NCBI GenBank assembly: GCA_963978545.1
Contig: OZ021722.1
Span: forward strand, 6,963,201-7,027,200
DNA length: 64,000 bases
Direction: 5' to 3'
DNA from: Linyphia triangularis
Lineage: Eukaryota; Arthropoda; Arachnida; Araneae; Linyphiidae
Made by a program: the position numbers and the translations under genes
Part shown: positions 58,401-64,000 of the stretch, one piece after another
How positions within the stretch are numbered: position 1 is the first letter of the stretch
How the letters are laid out: every line of letters begins with the position of its first letter
The notes under the pieces: generated by a model
Told to the model about the DNA's origin: nothing
Database searches by the model: none
Seen by the model: the letters and a program-made list of their open reading frames with translations, nothing else

Positions 58401-60500
58401 AACAACAAAAACTTGACCAAATGCTATACTTTCATTACCCTATGTAAACATATGGGTAATTGAAAGTAAAAATTGAAACTGTGAATGTGTTAGAAGAAGT
58501 GTATCATTCGAGCAATTCATATAATAACTCTTAATACACTACGAAAAACTCGGGAGAGGACTAACTGGATTACTGATTAGACGTTTATCAGGCTACAAAT
58601 GATACACACATCGAAATCTATTGATGTTAAAACTTGGCGAGATGTTTAAATATTTTTTCTTTTATTCAAATGATTATTTCCATAAAAATATGCCATAACT
58701 TTTTCCCATAACTCTTAGTCCAGACACCCTATATGGCTTTTCAAAGTTACAATTTCATTCAATTTGGGAAACAAAAGAATACTTTTCTATGACTTTGTTA
58801 CTTAAAGAGCAAAAATATCAGTTACTTTTTAAACATTGTTTTCTGCATACAACACAAAAAATTTAAACAACAGACAATTGTTTTGTGCAGCTAATCAATT
58901 TGTACCTTTCAAAGTTACAGATAAAACACACACAAAATAATAGTTGCCACTTATTAAATTTATACAAAAAAATCTTATTTTTTTTAAAGGTATATTATAT
59001 TAAAAGGAGGGTTTGGCAGTTTACTTGATGGTGAAACATTGTTAAAACAACTGGACTACTGATAATACAAAATTTTAAGAAGGCCTTTCAAATTAATGGA
59101 TATTTTCTTGTGCAAGAGCTACTCTGAGGTTAAACTGTATTGGAACATTGTTTGAATAGGATCTAGAATAAATACTGAAAGTAATCCATGTGGAAGGCCT
59201 TCTGGAAGGTCATTCAAGGGGAAATTGCTTTGCACTTGTGTCATGATTGGCGAATTATAGTTAGAATTCAACAATGGTGCTCTACTAATAACACCTTGTT
59301 ACTTTAAGGACAAAGTTAAGATAAGATTTTTTTATCTCTCAAAAATTCAAAAGTAGCAAATAATTAACTCCAGGAGCATACTGGGACATAAAATCGGCCT
59401 GGTGATTTTAGATGTATACCGTCCCAAATTTTCAATAGAATCATTAATTATATATTAATAACTATTGTTTATTATAACATAATTCCGATAAATATTCTTA
59501 ATTAAATAGTTTTAAGAATTAATACAATTTATTATTTAGATATTTATATTTAATAATTAGATGGTTTATAATTTTTAATAACTGAATTGAATAATTAGTT
59601 TAATAGTCCTTCCCATAAACCATTGATATACTTTACTTTAAAAGTTATAAAATGATGTGATAATGATGAAAAATACATATATTTTAGTGCATCTATTTTC
59701 TAGATAAAACATATTCTATAAAATTAAAATAATGTGAAATTTTAAGCAATTTTTAATATAAATGTGGAGCGAGAGAGCGTGATGATTGTGGGAGTGAGAG
59801 AGCAAGCGCCATGATGAGACAATCTGCGAGCTTCCGACAACAACTTTGAATTTGGAGGAGATGGAATTTAGCTTTTGACAAGTAAACATCTTGCTGTATG
59901 ATTTGGTTGCGAACAATGGAGTGCTGCGATACTAGAAACTAAAGAGTGAACTATGATATAGTAGGACTGTTGTTTAATGTGTTCCACTGTTCATCATCTG
60001 TAAACAATGTATCTAATATAATATTACAGAAACTTCACCGAGTGTGATGATTATTGTCTCCCACATCTCTAAAACAAAATAATAGTTCAAGGTAGGAGTG
60101 ATTAGGATTTGAAAGCAGTGAGTTTTCCAGAAAATGTTAAGGAGAAAAACTAATTATATTGGGGGGGAATCAAAAAACAAACTATAAAAAAAAAAGATAA
60201 TAAGTAATTTTGATATTGTGCAGGTCTATTTTTTACGGGCACAAGCCAGTCCGGTAATTGCACTGGACAACCCAATGGCCAGCATGCCCCTGCAAACTTC
60301 TAAAATGTCACATGAATCCAGGCATTTTGAAAATACGAATATAGTTACCTTATACCACGCAGTGGTTCCTTGTGAGCTTGGAACATTTTCACATTGTTCA
60401 TGTTACTCTGCCAGTACTTGACATATCCTGCATGGTCACCTGTGACCATCCACACATCATTGTGACTCCAAACCATGCATCGCACAGGAGAGTCGTGGGC
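33754..60500 (-). CDS. WDR33: WDR33, pre-mRNA 3'-end processing protein (eleven 3' exons, 5' part beyond window)
   Basis: Minus-strand join, 5' to 3': 60349-60500, 56443-56540, 55113-55239, 53756-53910, 51944-52022, 50104-50214, 48922-49016, 44233-44307, 41085-41282, 38013-38153, 33754-34481. The join is 1959 bases, open throughout, giving 652 residues and a stop. WDR33 is a nuclear CPSF subunit that, with CPSF30, recognises the AAUAAA signal. Residues 1 to about 250 carry WD repeats with near-identical family strings ([41 protein letters not shown]). After them come the conserved IPGMG and [12 protein letters not shown] segments, then a proline-rich region and an RGG/RG tail ending GRGRGGYQS. 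The N-terminal segment and first WD repeat are missing because upstream exons lie beyond 64000. The C-terminal part is short compared with the vertebrate protein and lacks its long collagen-like GPQ region, as I recall for insect homologues. Confidence 0.95.
33985..34173 (-). repeat. Coding minisatellite in WDR33, about 42-bp unit
   Basis: About five units encode variants of [25 protein letters not shown] and [14 protein letters not shown]. The units are also visible at DNA level (recurring GTTTCTAGAGTC/GGTCC-TG-TGGTCC on the plus strand), showing recent unit duplication inside an RNA-binding-type tail. Confidence 0.85.
34600..35535. mobile_element. Decayed family E element, split by later insertion
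   Basis: 34600-34775 resembles the left half of the 63510-63932 element (AATTACTTTTCAATGACTTTT, TTTTCAGG-ATCATGT, TTTTTAATAAAG-ATATT). 35335-35535 resembles its right half (AAGTTGACGAATAGAC, AAATTAAGGACATTTCAAG, AAAATATTAATCACTTTTAA). The intervening sequence includes SINE copy D. Confidence 0.6.
34947..35136 (-). mobile_element. tRNA-derived SINE, copy D
   Basis: Minus orientation, (GGTT)n at the left, B box complement GGGACTCGAACC and a TAGTGGTTAG-type A box. Flanked by CTGAAGAA on both sides (34939-34946 and about 35137-35144). Lies in WDR33 intron 34482-38012 in the same orientation as the gene. Confidence 0.9.
36487..37030. mobile_element. Family F DNA element, copy 4
   Basis: CAGGGGATGCAGTGAGTTTAG ... 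GCAAATGCAACCCCTG with the internal GGCTCCTAACATAGGCATATTC. The flanking six bases do not match, so the duplication has decayed or the copy was rearranged. Confidence 0.8.
37395..37870. repeat. Interspersed repeat family J, copy 1
   Basis: Aligns with 52806-53480 and 57890-58400: shared blocks ATTATCCTTTCTTGT-AGTGAAA, CTCAAGGG-AAGAAAACTCTGTATT, CACCTTAAGAG and CTTATGCGCATGC. No ends or coding sequence were identified. Confidence 0.65.
38013..38153 (-). CDS. WDR33: WDR33 exon, proline-rich (residues 364-411)
   Basis: The acceptor CCCTGTAG precedes GTGATGTGGC, and the donor is GTAAGG. Reads [20 protein letters not shown], then [23 protein letters not shown]. Phase 1 at both ends. Confidence 0.9.
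38231..38818 (+). mobile_element. Solo LTR (Ty3/Gypsy type), copy 3
   Basis: 588 bp, TGTTACGAATTTCTG ... ACGCAACA, flanked by ATAT (38227-38230 and 38819-38822). Keeps TATATAAG near 38503 and AATAAA at 38755-38760. It is in a WDR33 intron, opposite to the gene. Confidence 0.88.
39094..39613. mobile_element. hAT MITE rich in TATCGATA motifs
   Basis: 520 bp, TAGAGATCGGCGATG ... TTTCCGACCTCTA, flanked by a perfect 8-bp duplication ATATGCAT (39086-39093 and 39614-39621). Subterminal ATCGATA is repeated many times at the left end and again near the right end, as expected of transposase-binding repeats. Confidence 0.9.
39783..40208. mobile_element. Family E DNA element, copy 1 (5-bp duplication)
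   Basis: 426 bp, CAGAGTTCCCACTCAAATC ... CAGTGGGAACCCTG, flanked by TATAG (39778-39782 and 40209-40213). Both arms carry repeats of GACTTTTAAGGACCT-like and AAGCATTTTCAA-like motifs. The frame at 39843-40058 recurs in other copies only because the element is repeated. Confidence 0.9.
40347..40744. mobile_element. Possible DNA element with CAGGGTGGCCAC end
   Basis: Starts CAGGGTGGCCACAAAATCC and ends near GATGCTACTCTG, partly complementary. CCCTGATTTTCATGACA and CCCTGATTTCTAGG motifs lie near the right end. No clear duplication. Confidence 0.45.
41085..41282 (-). CDS. WDR33: WDR33 exon (residues 298-364)
   Basis: The acceptor TCCCTCAG precedes AGAACAGC. Encodes [13 protein letters not shown], then [18 protein letters not shown], a segment conserved after the WD domain in WDR33. 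I place the donor at GTGGGT because that phase joins the next exon. The GT four bases downstream (GTTGCA) would shift the frame. Confidence 0.9.
42513..42937. mobile_element. Family E DNA element, copy 2
   Basis: 425 bp, CAAGGTTCCCACCCAAATC ... CCGTGGGAACCCTG, flanked by CTATA (42508-42512 and 42938-42942). It aligns with the copies at 39783, 60611 and 63510. Confidence 0.9.
43030..43722 (-). mobile_element. Non-autonomous hAT-like element related to 6180-6836
   Basis: Right end complements to CAGTGTTCACCACTAACTT, followed by AGAGGCGGGC. The left part has TTGGCCCGCAACAG and GCGGCCCGCCACAG, a GGCCCGC-rich arm typical of many hAT elements. It is in inverted orientation relative to 6180-6836. 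No perfect duplication found. Confidence 0.55.
44233..44307 (-). CDS. WDR33: WDR33 exon (residues 273-298)
   Basis: The acceptor ATTATTTTAG precedes ATGACTCTGG, and the donor is GTACTT. Encodes [20 protein letters not shown], carrying the IPGMG motif conserved just after the WD domain. Confidence 0.9.
44460..45000 (+). repeat. Interspersed repeat family H, copy 2
   Basis: Forward counterpart of 1256-1860: GTGGCAGATATATTCGATG, TCGATGACAATGCATTCTATC, TTCCTGTTGCCAAAAC, then AACGTAGTTTGTCACATATT. The small frames on both strands (44748-44982) recur in both copies through repetition and are not genes. Confidence 0.55.
45340..48455 (+). mobile_element. Non-LTR retrotransposon (CR1/Jockey-like LINE), 5'-truncated and internally deleted
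   Basis: Protein remnants in order: [10 protein letters not shown] at about 45347 (end of the endonuclease, SDH motif), then a linker with [20 protein letters not shown] (45493-45690). Next comes [11 protein letters not shown] (45683-45886), then a jump straight to [13 protein letters not shown] and [19 protein letters not shown] (from 45915). It continues [16 protein letters not shown] and [11 protein letters not shown], and ends [15 protein letters not shown] and [10 protein letters not shown] (stop near 46627). Most of the reverse transcriptase core between is deleted, and there are frameshifts and stops. The 3' region appears to continue at 48296-48455 after a Helitron-like insertion, ending in a TTGTATTTGTATAAA-type tail. 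Confidence 0.85.
46796..48295 (+). mobile_element. Candidate Helitron/Helentron, nested in the LINE 3' region
   Basis: 1500 bp. Begins TCTATACATATATAAAACTG and ends GTGCGGGGCCACACAGCTAG, placed between A and T without duplication, as Helitrons do. The 3' CTAG with an upstream short stem (GTG...CAC) and the AACTGAGTTGTCTG 5' motif are Helentron-like. No Rep/helicase coding was found, so it would be non-autonomous. Sequence on both sides has similar ATTGTATATTGTAT style, consistent with one interrupted LINE tail. Confidence 0.55.
48922..49016 (-). CDS. WDR33: WDR33 exon (residues 241-273)
   Basis: The acceptor TCTTTTACAG precedes TAAATTTTGG, and the donor is GTATGA. Encodes [20 protein letters not shown], the end of the last WD blade and its conserved exit segment. 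Confidence 0.93.
49380..49990. mobile_element. Family F DNA element, copy 5 (truncated)
   Basis: AACATTTAGGGATATTTCTG, then GAAACTCCTAACAGAAACATAT, then repeated AGGAATTTTCAGTGTTTTTA near the end. Left end missing, right end unclear. Confidence 0.6.
50104..50214 (-). CDS. WDR33: WDR33 exon (residues 204-241)
   Basis: The acceptor TTTCTTTCCAG precedes TGCTGATAAAG, and the donor is GTATTC. Encodes [20 protein letters not shown], then [16 protein letters not shown], a complete WD repeat nearly identical to the vertebrate one. Confidence 0.94.
50215..51943. other. WDR33 intron, low-complexity, no element delimited
   Basis: Holds a long A-run (about 50757-50793) and AT-rich sequence. No exon or element recognised. 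Confidence 0.4.
51944..52022 (-). CDS. WDR33: WDR33 exon (residues 178-204)
   Basis: The acceptor TTTCTCTTAG precedes CCTTGGCTTGGC, and the donor is GTAAGT. Encodes [20 protein letters not shown] followed by MFWVV, one WD blade. Confidence 0.93.
52130..52480. repeat. Interspersed repeat family K, copy 1
   Basis: Contains TTTAGCAAAAAAGCTAAAATC near the left end, ACCAAATATCAACTG in the middle and TTAGCAAAAGAGCTAAATCAC near the right end. The same three landmarks occur in inverted order at 55925-56290. Probably a short inverted-repeat element. Confidence 0.6.
52806..53480. repeat. Interspersed repeat family J, copy 2
   Basis: AACTAGGAATGTGGAACATC, TTTCAATTACACTATTATATTGG, CCTTGTGGGTGAAACAGAAAA, CACCTTAAGAGGCATTAGCAC. 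Long match to 57890-58400. The 63- and 70-codon frames in it are not conserved. Confidence 0.75.
53527..53645 (-). mobile_element. tRNA-derived SINE, copy E (truncated at both ends)
   Basis: Keeps the middle of the SINE (GATTATTTGGCGCCGTCAGC to the B-box complement GGGACTTGAACC). The (AACC)n tail and the A-box end are missing. Confidence 0.85.
53756..53910 (-). CDS. WDR33: WDR33 exon (residues 126-178)
   Basis: The acceptor TCCGATTAG precedes ACATGCTCACAAG, and the donor is GTACAC. Encodes [20 protein letters not shown], then [14 protein letters not shown] and [10 protein letters not shown]: one and a half WD blades closely matching the family. Confidence 0.94.
54480..55110 (-). repeat. Tandem intronic copies of a WDR33 exon end and its 5' splice site
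   Basis: The string ACATACACTGTAG (minus strand: exon end CTACAGT plus donor GTATGT) occurs at 54614, 54840 and, as the real exon boundary, 55108. Around it the exon-derived CCAATGACT...CCACT-TTTGGAT block and the intron-derived ACTATTTTTATAAAATTTTTACTTG, GGTTACAAA and TTTTATGCCCAAAGGCAAAAA blocks repeat too. Units are about 226 and 268 bp. Weaker intron-only copies may extend left to about 54100. The exon parts in the copies are diverged and not translatable as WDR33. Confidence 0.85.
55113..55239 (-). CDS. WDR33: WDR33 exon (residues 84-126)
   Basis: The acceptor TGTCTTGTAG precedes GTCATGGTGC, and the donor is GTATGT. Encodes [20 protein letters not shown], then [20 protein letters not shown], the most family-specific WD blade of WDR33. 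Confidence 0.96.
55420..55570. repeat. A-rich and (TAA)n low-complexity tract
   Basis: Runs of A followed by two (AAT)n tracts separated by ACCAAAAAA. The long reverse frame made of F/Y/I is an artefact of this tract. Confidence 0.9.
55925..56290. repeat. Interspersed repeat family K, copy 2
   Basis: Inverted relative to 52130-52480. CCAGTTGATATTTGG in the middle, ATTTAGCATTTTGCTAGAAAA and GACTTTAGCTTTTTTGTT at the right. Confidence 0.6.
56443..56540 (-). CDS. WDR33: WDR33 exon (residues 51-84)
   Basis: The acceptor TCTTTTCAG precedes TTTCTGTCCAG, and the donor is GTTAGT. Encodes [20 protein letters not shown] followed by [13 protein letters not shown], one WD blade ending in the canonical WD. 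Confidence 0.95.
56650..57060. mobile_element. CAGGGTTCATA-ended DNA element with 5-bp duplication
   Basis: 411 bp, CAGGGTTCATACCC ... CACATATGAACCCTG, flanked by CCTAT (56645-56649 and 57061-57065). The right half repeats TTCCAGGTATTCCCTG. Overlapping reverse frames at 56859-57192 reflect this element, not a gene. Confidence 0.88.
57350..57550. mobile_element. Fragment of a pogo/Tc1-like element
   Basis: TACAGTCAAACCCCGTTAACG at about 57351 is a typical Tc1/pogo-type terminus, followed by CTGTTTAACGCGAAGTAAAAG. No matching right end was found. Confidence 0.5.
57890..58400. repeat. Interspersed repeat family J, copy 3
   Basis: AACTAGGGACGTGGAACATC to ACTTAAAGAGGCATTAGCACAG and a final GACAGAC. 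Same order of blocks as 52806-53480. Confidence 0.75.
58401..60348. other. WDR33 intron, no element delimited
   Basis: AT-rich, with short frames at 59716-59916 and 60218-60421 that show no motif. The second overlaps exon 60349-60500 antisense. A less AT-rich island at 59760-59960 was noted but not recognised. Confidence 0.4.
60349..60500 (-). CDS. WDR33: WDR33 exon, first in window (residues 1-51 of the visible part)
   Basis: The acceptor TTTAATCATAG precedes GCCCACGACTC, and the donor is GTAACT. Encodes [20 protein letters not shown], then [20 protein letters not shown], matching the second WD blade of WDR33. It begins in phase 0. The exon that should precede it (first WD blade) was not found between 60501 and 64000. 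Confidence 0.95.
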
Positions 60501-60610
60501 CTATGATTAAATTGCAATTAAACACTTAAACTGCACACAAATTGTGTCGACTACAGCAAATTCATAACAAATGCAGATGCTGAAACTAAATGAAAACCAA
60601 AGAACTTTAA

Positions 60611-61024
60611 CAGGGTTCCCACTCAAATCACAGAATGAAAATCAATGACTTTTAAGGACCTAATTAATGTTTTTAATGACCTTTAAAAATTTGTTTTCAG
60701 GCATCATGTCTGTATAAAAAAAATTTATAAAGTATATTCTACCAAAATAGTTACAAGTTGGCGCATGTGTAATACAAATATGTCAGAAAATTCTGATATA
60801 GTGAGGATAAGTGGCGGACACGCGGGGATAGCAAATCTGAGTTACATTTTTGTACATTTTGAAGTTGGTCAACATACATAAAAATTAAGGACTTTTAAGG
60901 ACCTCTAAGCATTTTCAAGGACTTTTAAGCACCTCTAAGCATTTTCAAGTACTTTCAAGGCCTTGAAAACAGGTTCAAAAATATTAAGCACTTTTAATGA
61001 CTTTCAATGACAGTGGGAACCCTG
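60611..61024. mobile_element. Family E DNA element, copy 3
   Basis: 414 bp, CAGGGTTCCCACTCAAATC ... CAGTGGGAACCCTG, with TTTAA on both sides (60606-60610 and 61025-61029). Confidence 0.9.
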
Positions 61025-61125
61025 TTTAAGTCTTTAAGTAACTTTGCAAAAAATATGCAAAACATTTTTTCAGTTGAGGAGAGGGGAAGGGGGGGGGGTC
61101 TTAAGGAATCGTGAAGACTTTGTTT

Positions 61126-62318
61126 TTAACAGGAACACCTAATAAGGATCACCTCCTATACTCGCTATGTTGCAATCTTCTGACCCAGTTCATTTAGAAA
61201 CTTCTTTGTATAAAACATTGAAATTTGGTAAGTAAGTATGAAAATGATCGCTCAATAAACTCGAAAATAGTGTCTTGCCTATATATATTTTTTTATATTT
61301 GAAATCCTTTTGTCACTGCTATACATAGGGGGCTCCACCTGCAACAGTTTTTTTCTTTTTTAATTTTCATTTATAATAGACCCTATTTTTGTTTTTGAGG
61401 GAATTTGATTTTGTTTTCGTTTGAGACGAGTTTTTAATTTAAGTTATTTCATTGAGTGATAATTTTCGAACTCTCCAAATTTCAAGGATTTATACAAAGC
61501 ATACCTGCCAACATTGGTATTTTCAAATTAGTACAATTTTTACGGAACAAATATTTGCATTCCTATGATTCATGGAAAGTCAAATAGCGACAATATTTAT
61601 GAATATAATATAGAAATAATAGTAATTCACTTGCAAATGAAAAAAAAAAAAAAAAAAATGCATAATATTTAATTGCTCCCAAATATAACAAATTGTTACA
61701 TTTTAGCACAGAATGGAAATTATAAAATAAAATACTAACCAGGATTTAAAAATTAATCAAATTTAAACTATACGATGAAATCTCTGAAGAGGTTTTACAC
61801 ACAATTAACATGCTTTATGGCACAAAAACTACAGTGAAACATACAAGGAGTCAGTGGTATTCAAAGTGTTTAATCACACGCACAAATATCAATTATGCAT
61901 GCTTTCGAATTCTTATTATTACATTTGTTGTTGTCACTGTGTTTTTTAGAATTGATATGAACTTTGACATCAGTAAATCCTCCATGAGAAATCTTAATAT
62001 CAGATGCATAGATAGAGCAGAATGCAAAATTTGTTCATTTGCTTGAATTTATGATGATTTGAAGTAAAGTGCTTGGTATAAGACTCCAAAAAACCTGATT
62101 AAAAAAAAAAAAAAACGGTTTTAAGGAAAAAACGAAAAGTACCGTGAAATCCGTACGATTTTTTTAGCTGTTCGTACAACCGTACAAAATAGTAAAAATC
62201 CGTACATTGTACGGATAATCAGTACAAGTTGGCAGGTATGCAAAGTAATTTCTAAATTAACTGGGTCAGAAGGTTATAAAATAGCGAGTATAGGGAACGA
62301 TCCTTCATGGAACGAAAT
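61126..62318. mobile_element. Palindromic MITE, family A, copy 5 (split)
   Basis: TTAACAGGAACACCTAATAAGGATC ... GGGAACGATCCTTCATGGAAC, ends diverged. The right arm is interrupted by the element 61500-62240. Confidence 0.75.
61500..62240 (-). mobile_element. hAT-like element with CATACCTGCCAAC ends and 5-bp duplication
   Basis: 741 bp. CATACCTGCCAAC at the left and GTTGGCAGGTATG at the right, flanked by CAAAG (61495-61499 and 62241-62245). On the minus strand, about 61900-62030, a frame reads FCSIYASDIKISHGGFTDVK and then VHINSKKHS. This is like the BED-type zinc finger of hAT proteins (C..C...HGG..D...H..SKKH), but the second cysteine is replaced by tyrosine. It is a defective remnant of a coding element. 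The 78-codon plus-strand frame is its shadow. Confidence 0.85.
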
Positions 62319-62630
62319 TTTGTTCATTAATATTGAAATATGACAAGCTTGTAGAGCAGAGTTAAAAATAATAAAAATAAATAAAAAAAATAATGATAAT
62401 AATAATTAAAAAAAAAAATAGTAACCTTACTTCAATTTTTTTTATGTGCATAGGTGATTTTGCACTTGGACCAACCAAATGATGATAATTTCAAGAATTT
62501 TTTTTTTTTTTTTTCCAAACATACTTATAGGAAATTATCAAAATTTTCATATAACAAACTATGCAGTTTAAAAAAGTTAAAGTTTAATAAATTGAAGGTC
62601 TGGTGTAAATTCATACATGAATGTTGGCAT

Positions 62631-62998
62631 AAAGAATGGTATATTATCATGATAATGTAGAAATTTTAAAATTCTTTTGCTTCTTACAAGGTAATATTCT
62701 TTATACACATTTGTAATCTTCTTTTACAAGTAAATACTCCAGCAGATATAATTATAAATTTTATATTCTTAATCCGCACTGAAATGCGATGGCATTTAAT
62801 TAAATTCTGTTATTAAAGAATGGTATATTATCATGATAATGTAGAAATTTTAAAATTCTTTTGCTTCTTACAAGGTAATATTCTTTATACACATTTGTAA
62901 TCTTCTTTTACAAGTAATACTCCAGCAGATATAATTATAAATTTTATATTCTTAATCCGCACTGAAATGCGATGGCATTTAATTAAATTCTGTTATCA
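62631..62998. repeat. Nearly identical tandem duplication, unit about 184 bp
   Basis: AAAGAATGGTATATTATCATG starts at 62631 and again at 62815. The two units differ by about one indel (TAAATACTCC against TAATACTCC). Each ends GCATTTAATTAAATTCTGTTAT. This is recent, or an assembly artefact. Confidence 0.9.
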
Positions 62999-63297
62999 AC
63001 ATTTTAACCTCACAATAAAGAAGCTGTACGTAATAATTAACGAAGAAATAGGCATGAAAAGAGGAAAAATTGGGTAGTTATGTTTTTCTTTAATTATGTT
63101 AAAAATAGTATTTTTTATTATGAGAAATCCAGAATCATGAGTTACAAATGGTCAAAATAGTGAGATATTGGTCCAAACAGTCATTTACATCTGAAAGTAT
63201 ATACAATGCTTTTATGTATATTTTACATAAGTGTAAAATAATTTAAACTTTTGAATGCATTAATTTTTTTTAACTTTTTTTAAAAATTTTGTTGTTG

Positions 63298-64000
63298 CAG
63301 GGTTCATACAGATTTTAAAAGGTGGAAAATAAGTTGTTTTAAGGGCTTTTTAATGACTTATTGAATTTTTTAAGGACCTCCTTACAAACTTGTAGCGACC
63401 AAAATGCATTGCTTACTTACACAAAATTAAAAACACTACATAATGAGGATCAAATAATATTTGAATAGAATTTTATTTATAACTTGGGCAACTTTTTTTT
63501 TTATGTGTACAGGGTTCCCACTCAAATCACAGAATGAAAATCAATGACTTTTCATTTTTGAAGAACCTAATTAATGTTTTTAAGGACCAATGAAAATTCG
63601 TTTTCAGGCATCATGTCTATATTTATATTTTTAATAAAGTATATTCTACCAAAAAAGTTACAAGTTGGTGGATGCGTAACATAAATATGTCGGAAAATTC
63701 TGATACAGTGCAGATGAGTGGCGGTCACGCGGGGATAGCAAGTCCGAGTTGTATTTTTATAAATTTTGCAGTTGGACAAAATCTGTAAAAATTAAGGACT
63801 TTTAAGGACCTCTAAGCATTTTTAAGGACTTTTAAGCACCTTTAAGCATTTTCAAGCACTTTCAAGGCCTTGAAAACAAGTTCAAAAATATTAAGCACTT
63901 TTAATGACTTTCAAATGACCGTGGGAACCCTGGTGTAATGAAAGTCCATCCAACTTGAAGTAAAAAGAAGTAAAGTCTTCCTGGAAATAAGACTACTCCA
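63298..64000. mobile_element. Family G DNA element, copy 2 (interrupted; runs off the window)
   Basis: CAGGGTTCATACAGATTTTAA ... AACTTGGGCAACTTTT, then a family E insertion, then AATGAAAGTCCATCCAACTTG to the window end. Aligns with 30204-30647. Confidence 0.85.
63510..63932. mobile_element. Family E DNA element, copy 4, nested in family G
   Basis: 423 bp, CAGGGTTCCCACTCAAATC ... CCGTGGGAACCCTG, flanked by GTGTA (63505-63509 and 63933-63937). The uninterrupted family G copy at 30204-30647 shows the corresponding empty site (CTGTATGTGAAACGAAAG). Confidence 0.92.

Overview
This is an AT-rich animal nuclear window, most likely from an arthropod (a chelicerate would fit the intron sizes and repeat load, but that is a guess). 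It has spliced genes with GT-AG introns, no operons, and a very heavy load of DNA transposons, short non-autonomous elements, solo LTRs, a LINE remnant and a tRNA-derived SINE. Two host genes are supported. (1) On the + strand, the last two coding exons of a stum/SPEC3-family membrane protein (8197-8370 and 13904-13944, stop at 13942-13944). (2) On the - strand, eleven exons of WDR33, the WD40 subunit of the pre-mRNA cleavage and polyadenylation specificity factor, running from 60349-60500 down to the stop codon at 33754. The eleven exons join to 1959 bases, exactly 653 codons with stop, with matching phases at every junction. The 5' exons of both genes are not in view.

Layout. 1-8110: repeats only: a palindromic element, SINEs, two solo Ty3/Gypsy-type LTRs in a degenerate satellite-like stretch, and nested palindromic elements. 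8197-14560: end of the stum gene. Its 5.5 kb intron carries a complete 4.77 kb hAT transposon (8685-13457) with terminal inverted repeats, a perfect 8-bp target duplication and a three-exon transposase gene on the opposite strand, broken by two one-base frameshifts. 14564-33750: intergenic repeat mosaic, including a TTAA-flanked element with a decayed coding exon, a pogo/Tigger remnant inside another element inside a third, twin foldbacks and tandem repeats. 33754-64000: WDR33, whose introns hold the same element families plus a rearranged LINE, a candidate Helitron and three tandem copies of an exon end with its 5' splice site.

Many insertions can be delimited to the base by target-site duplications (4-bp ATAT for the LTRs; 5-bp for the CAGGGTTC group and for the CATACCTGCC element; 6-bp for a CAGGG-GCGCAGTG family; 8-bp for two hAT elements; TTAA and TA for others). 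Nested insertions give a relative order of events. Superfamily names are inferences from these duplications and termini, since no database search was possible. I saw no tRNA or rRNA gene, no CRISPR array and no prokaryote-like signals.
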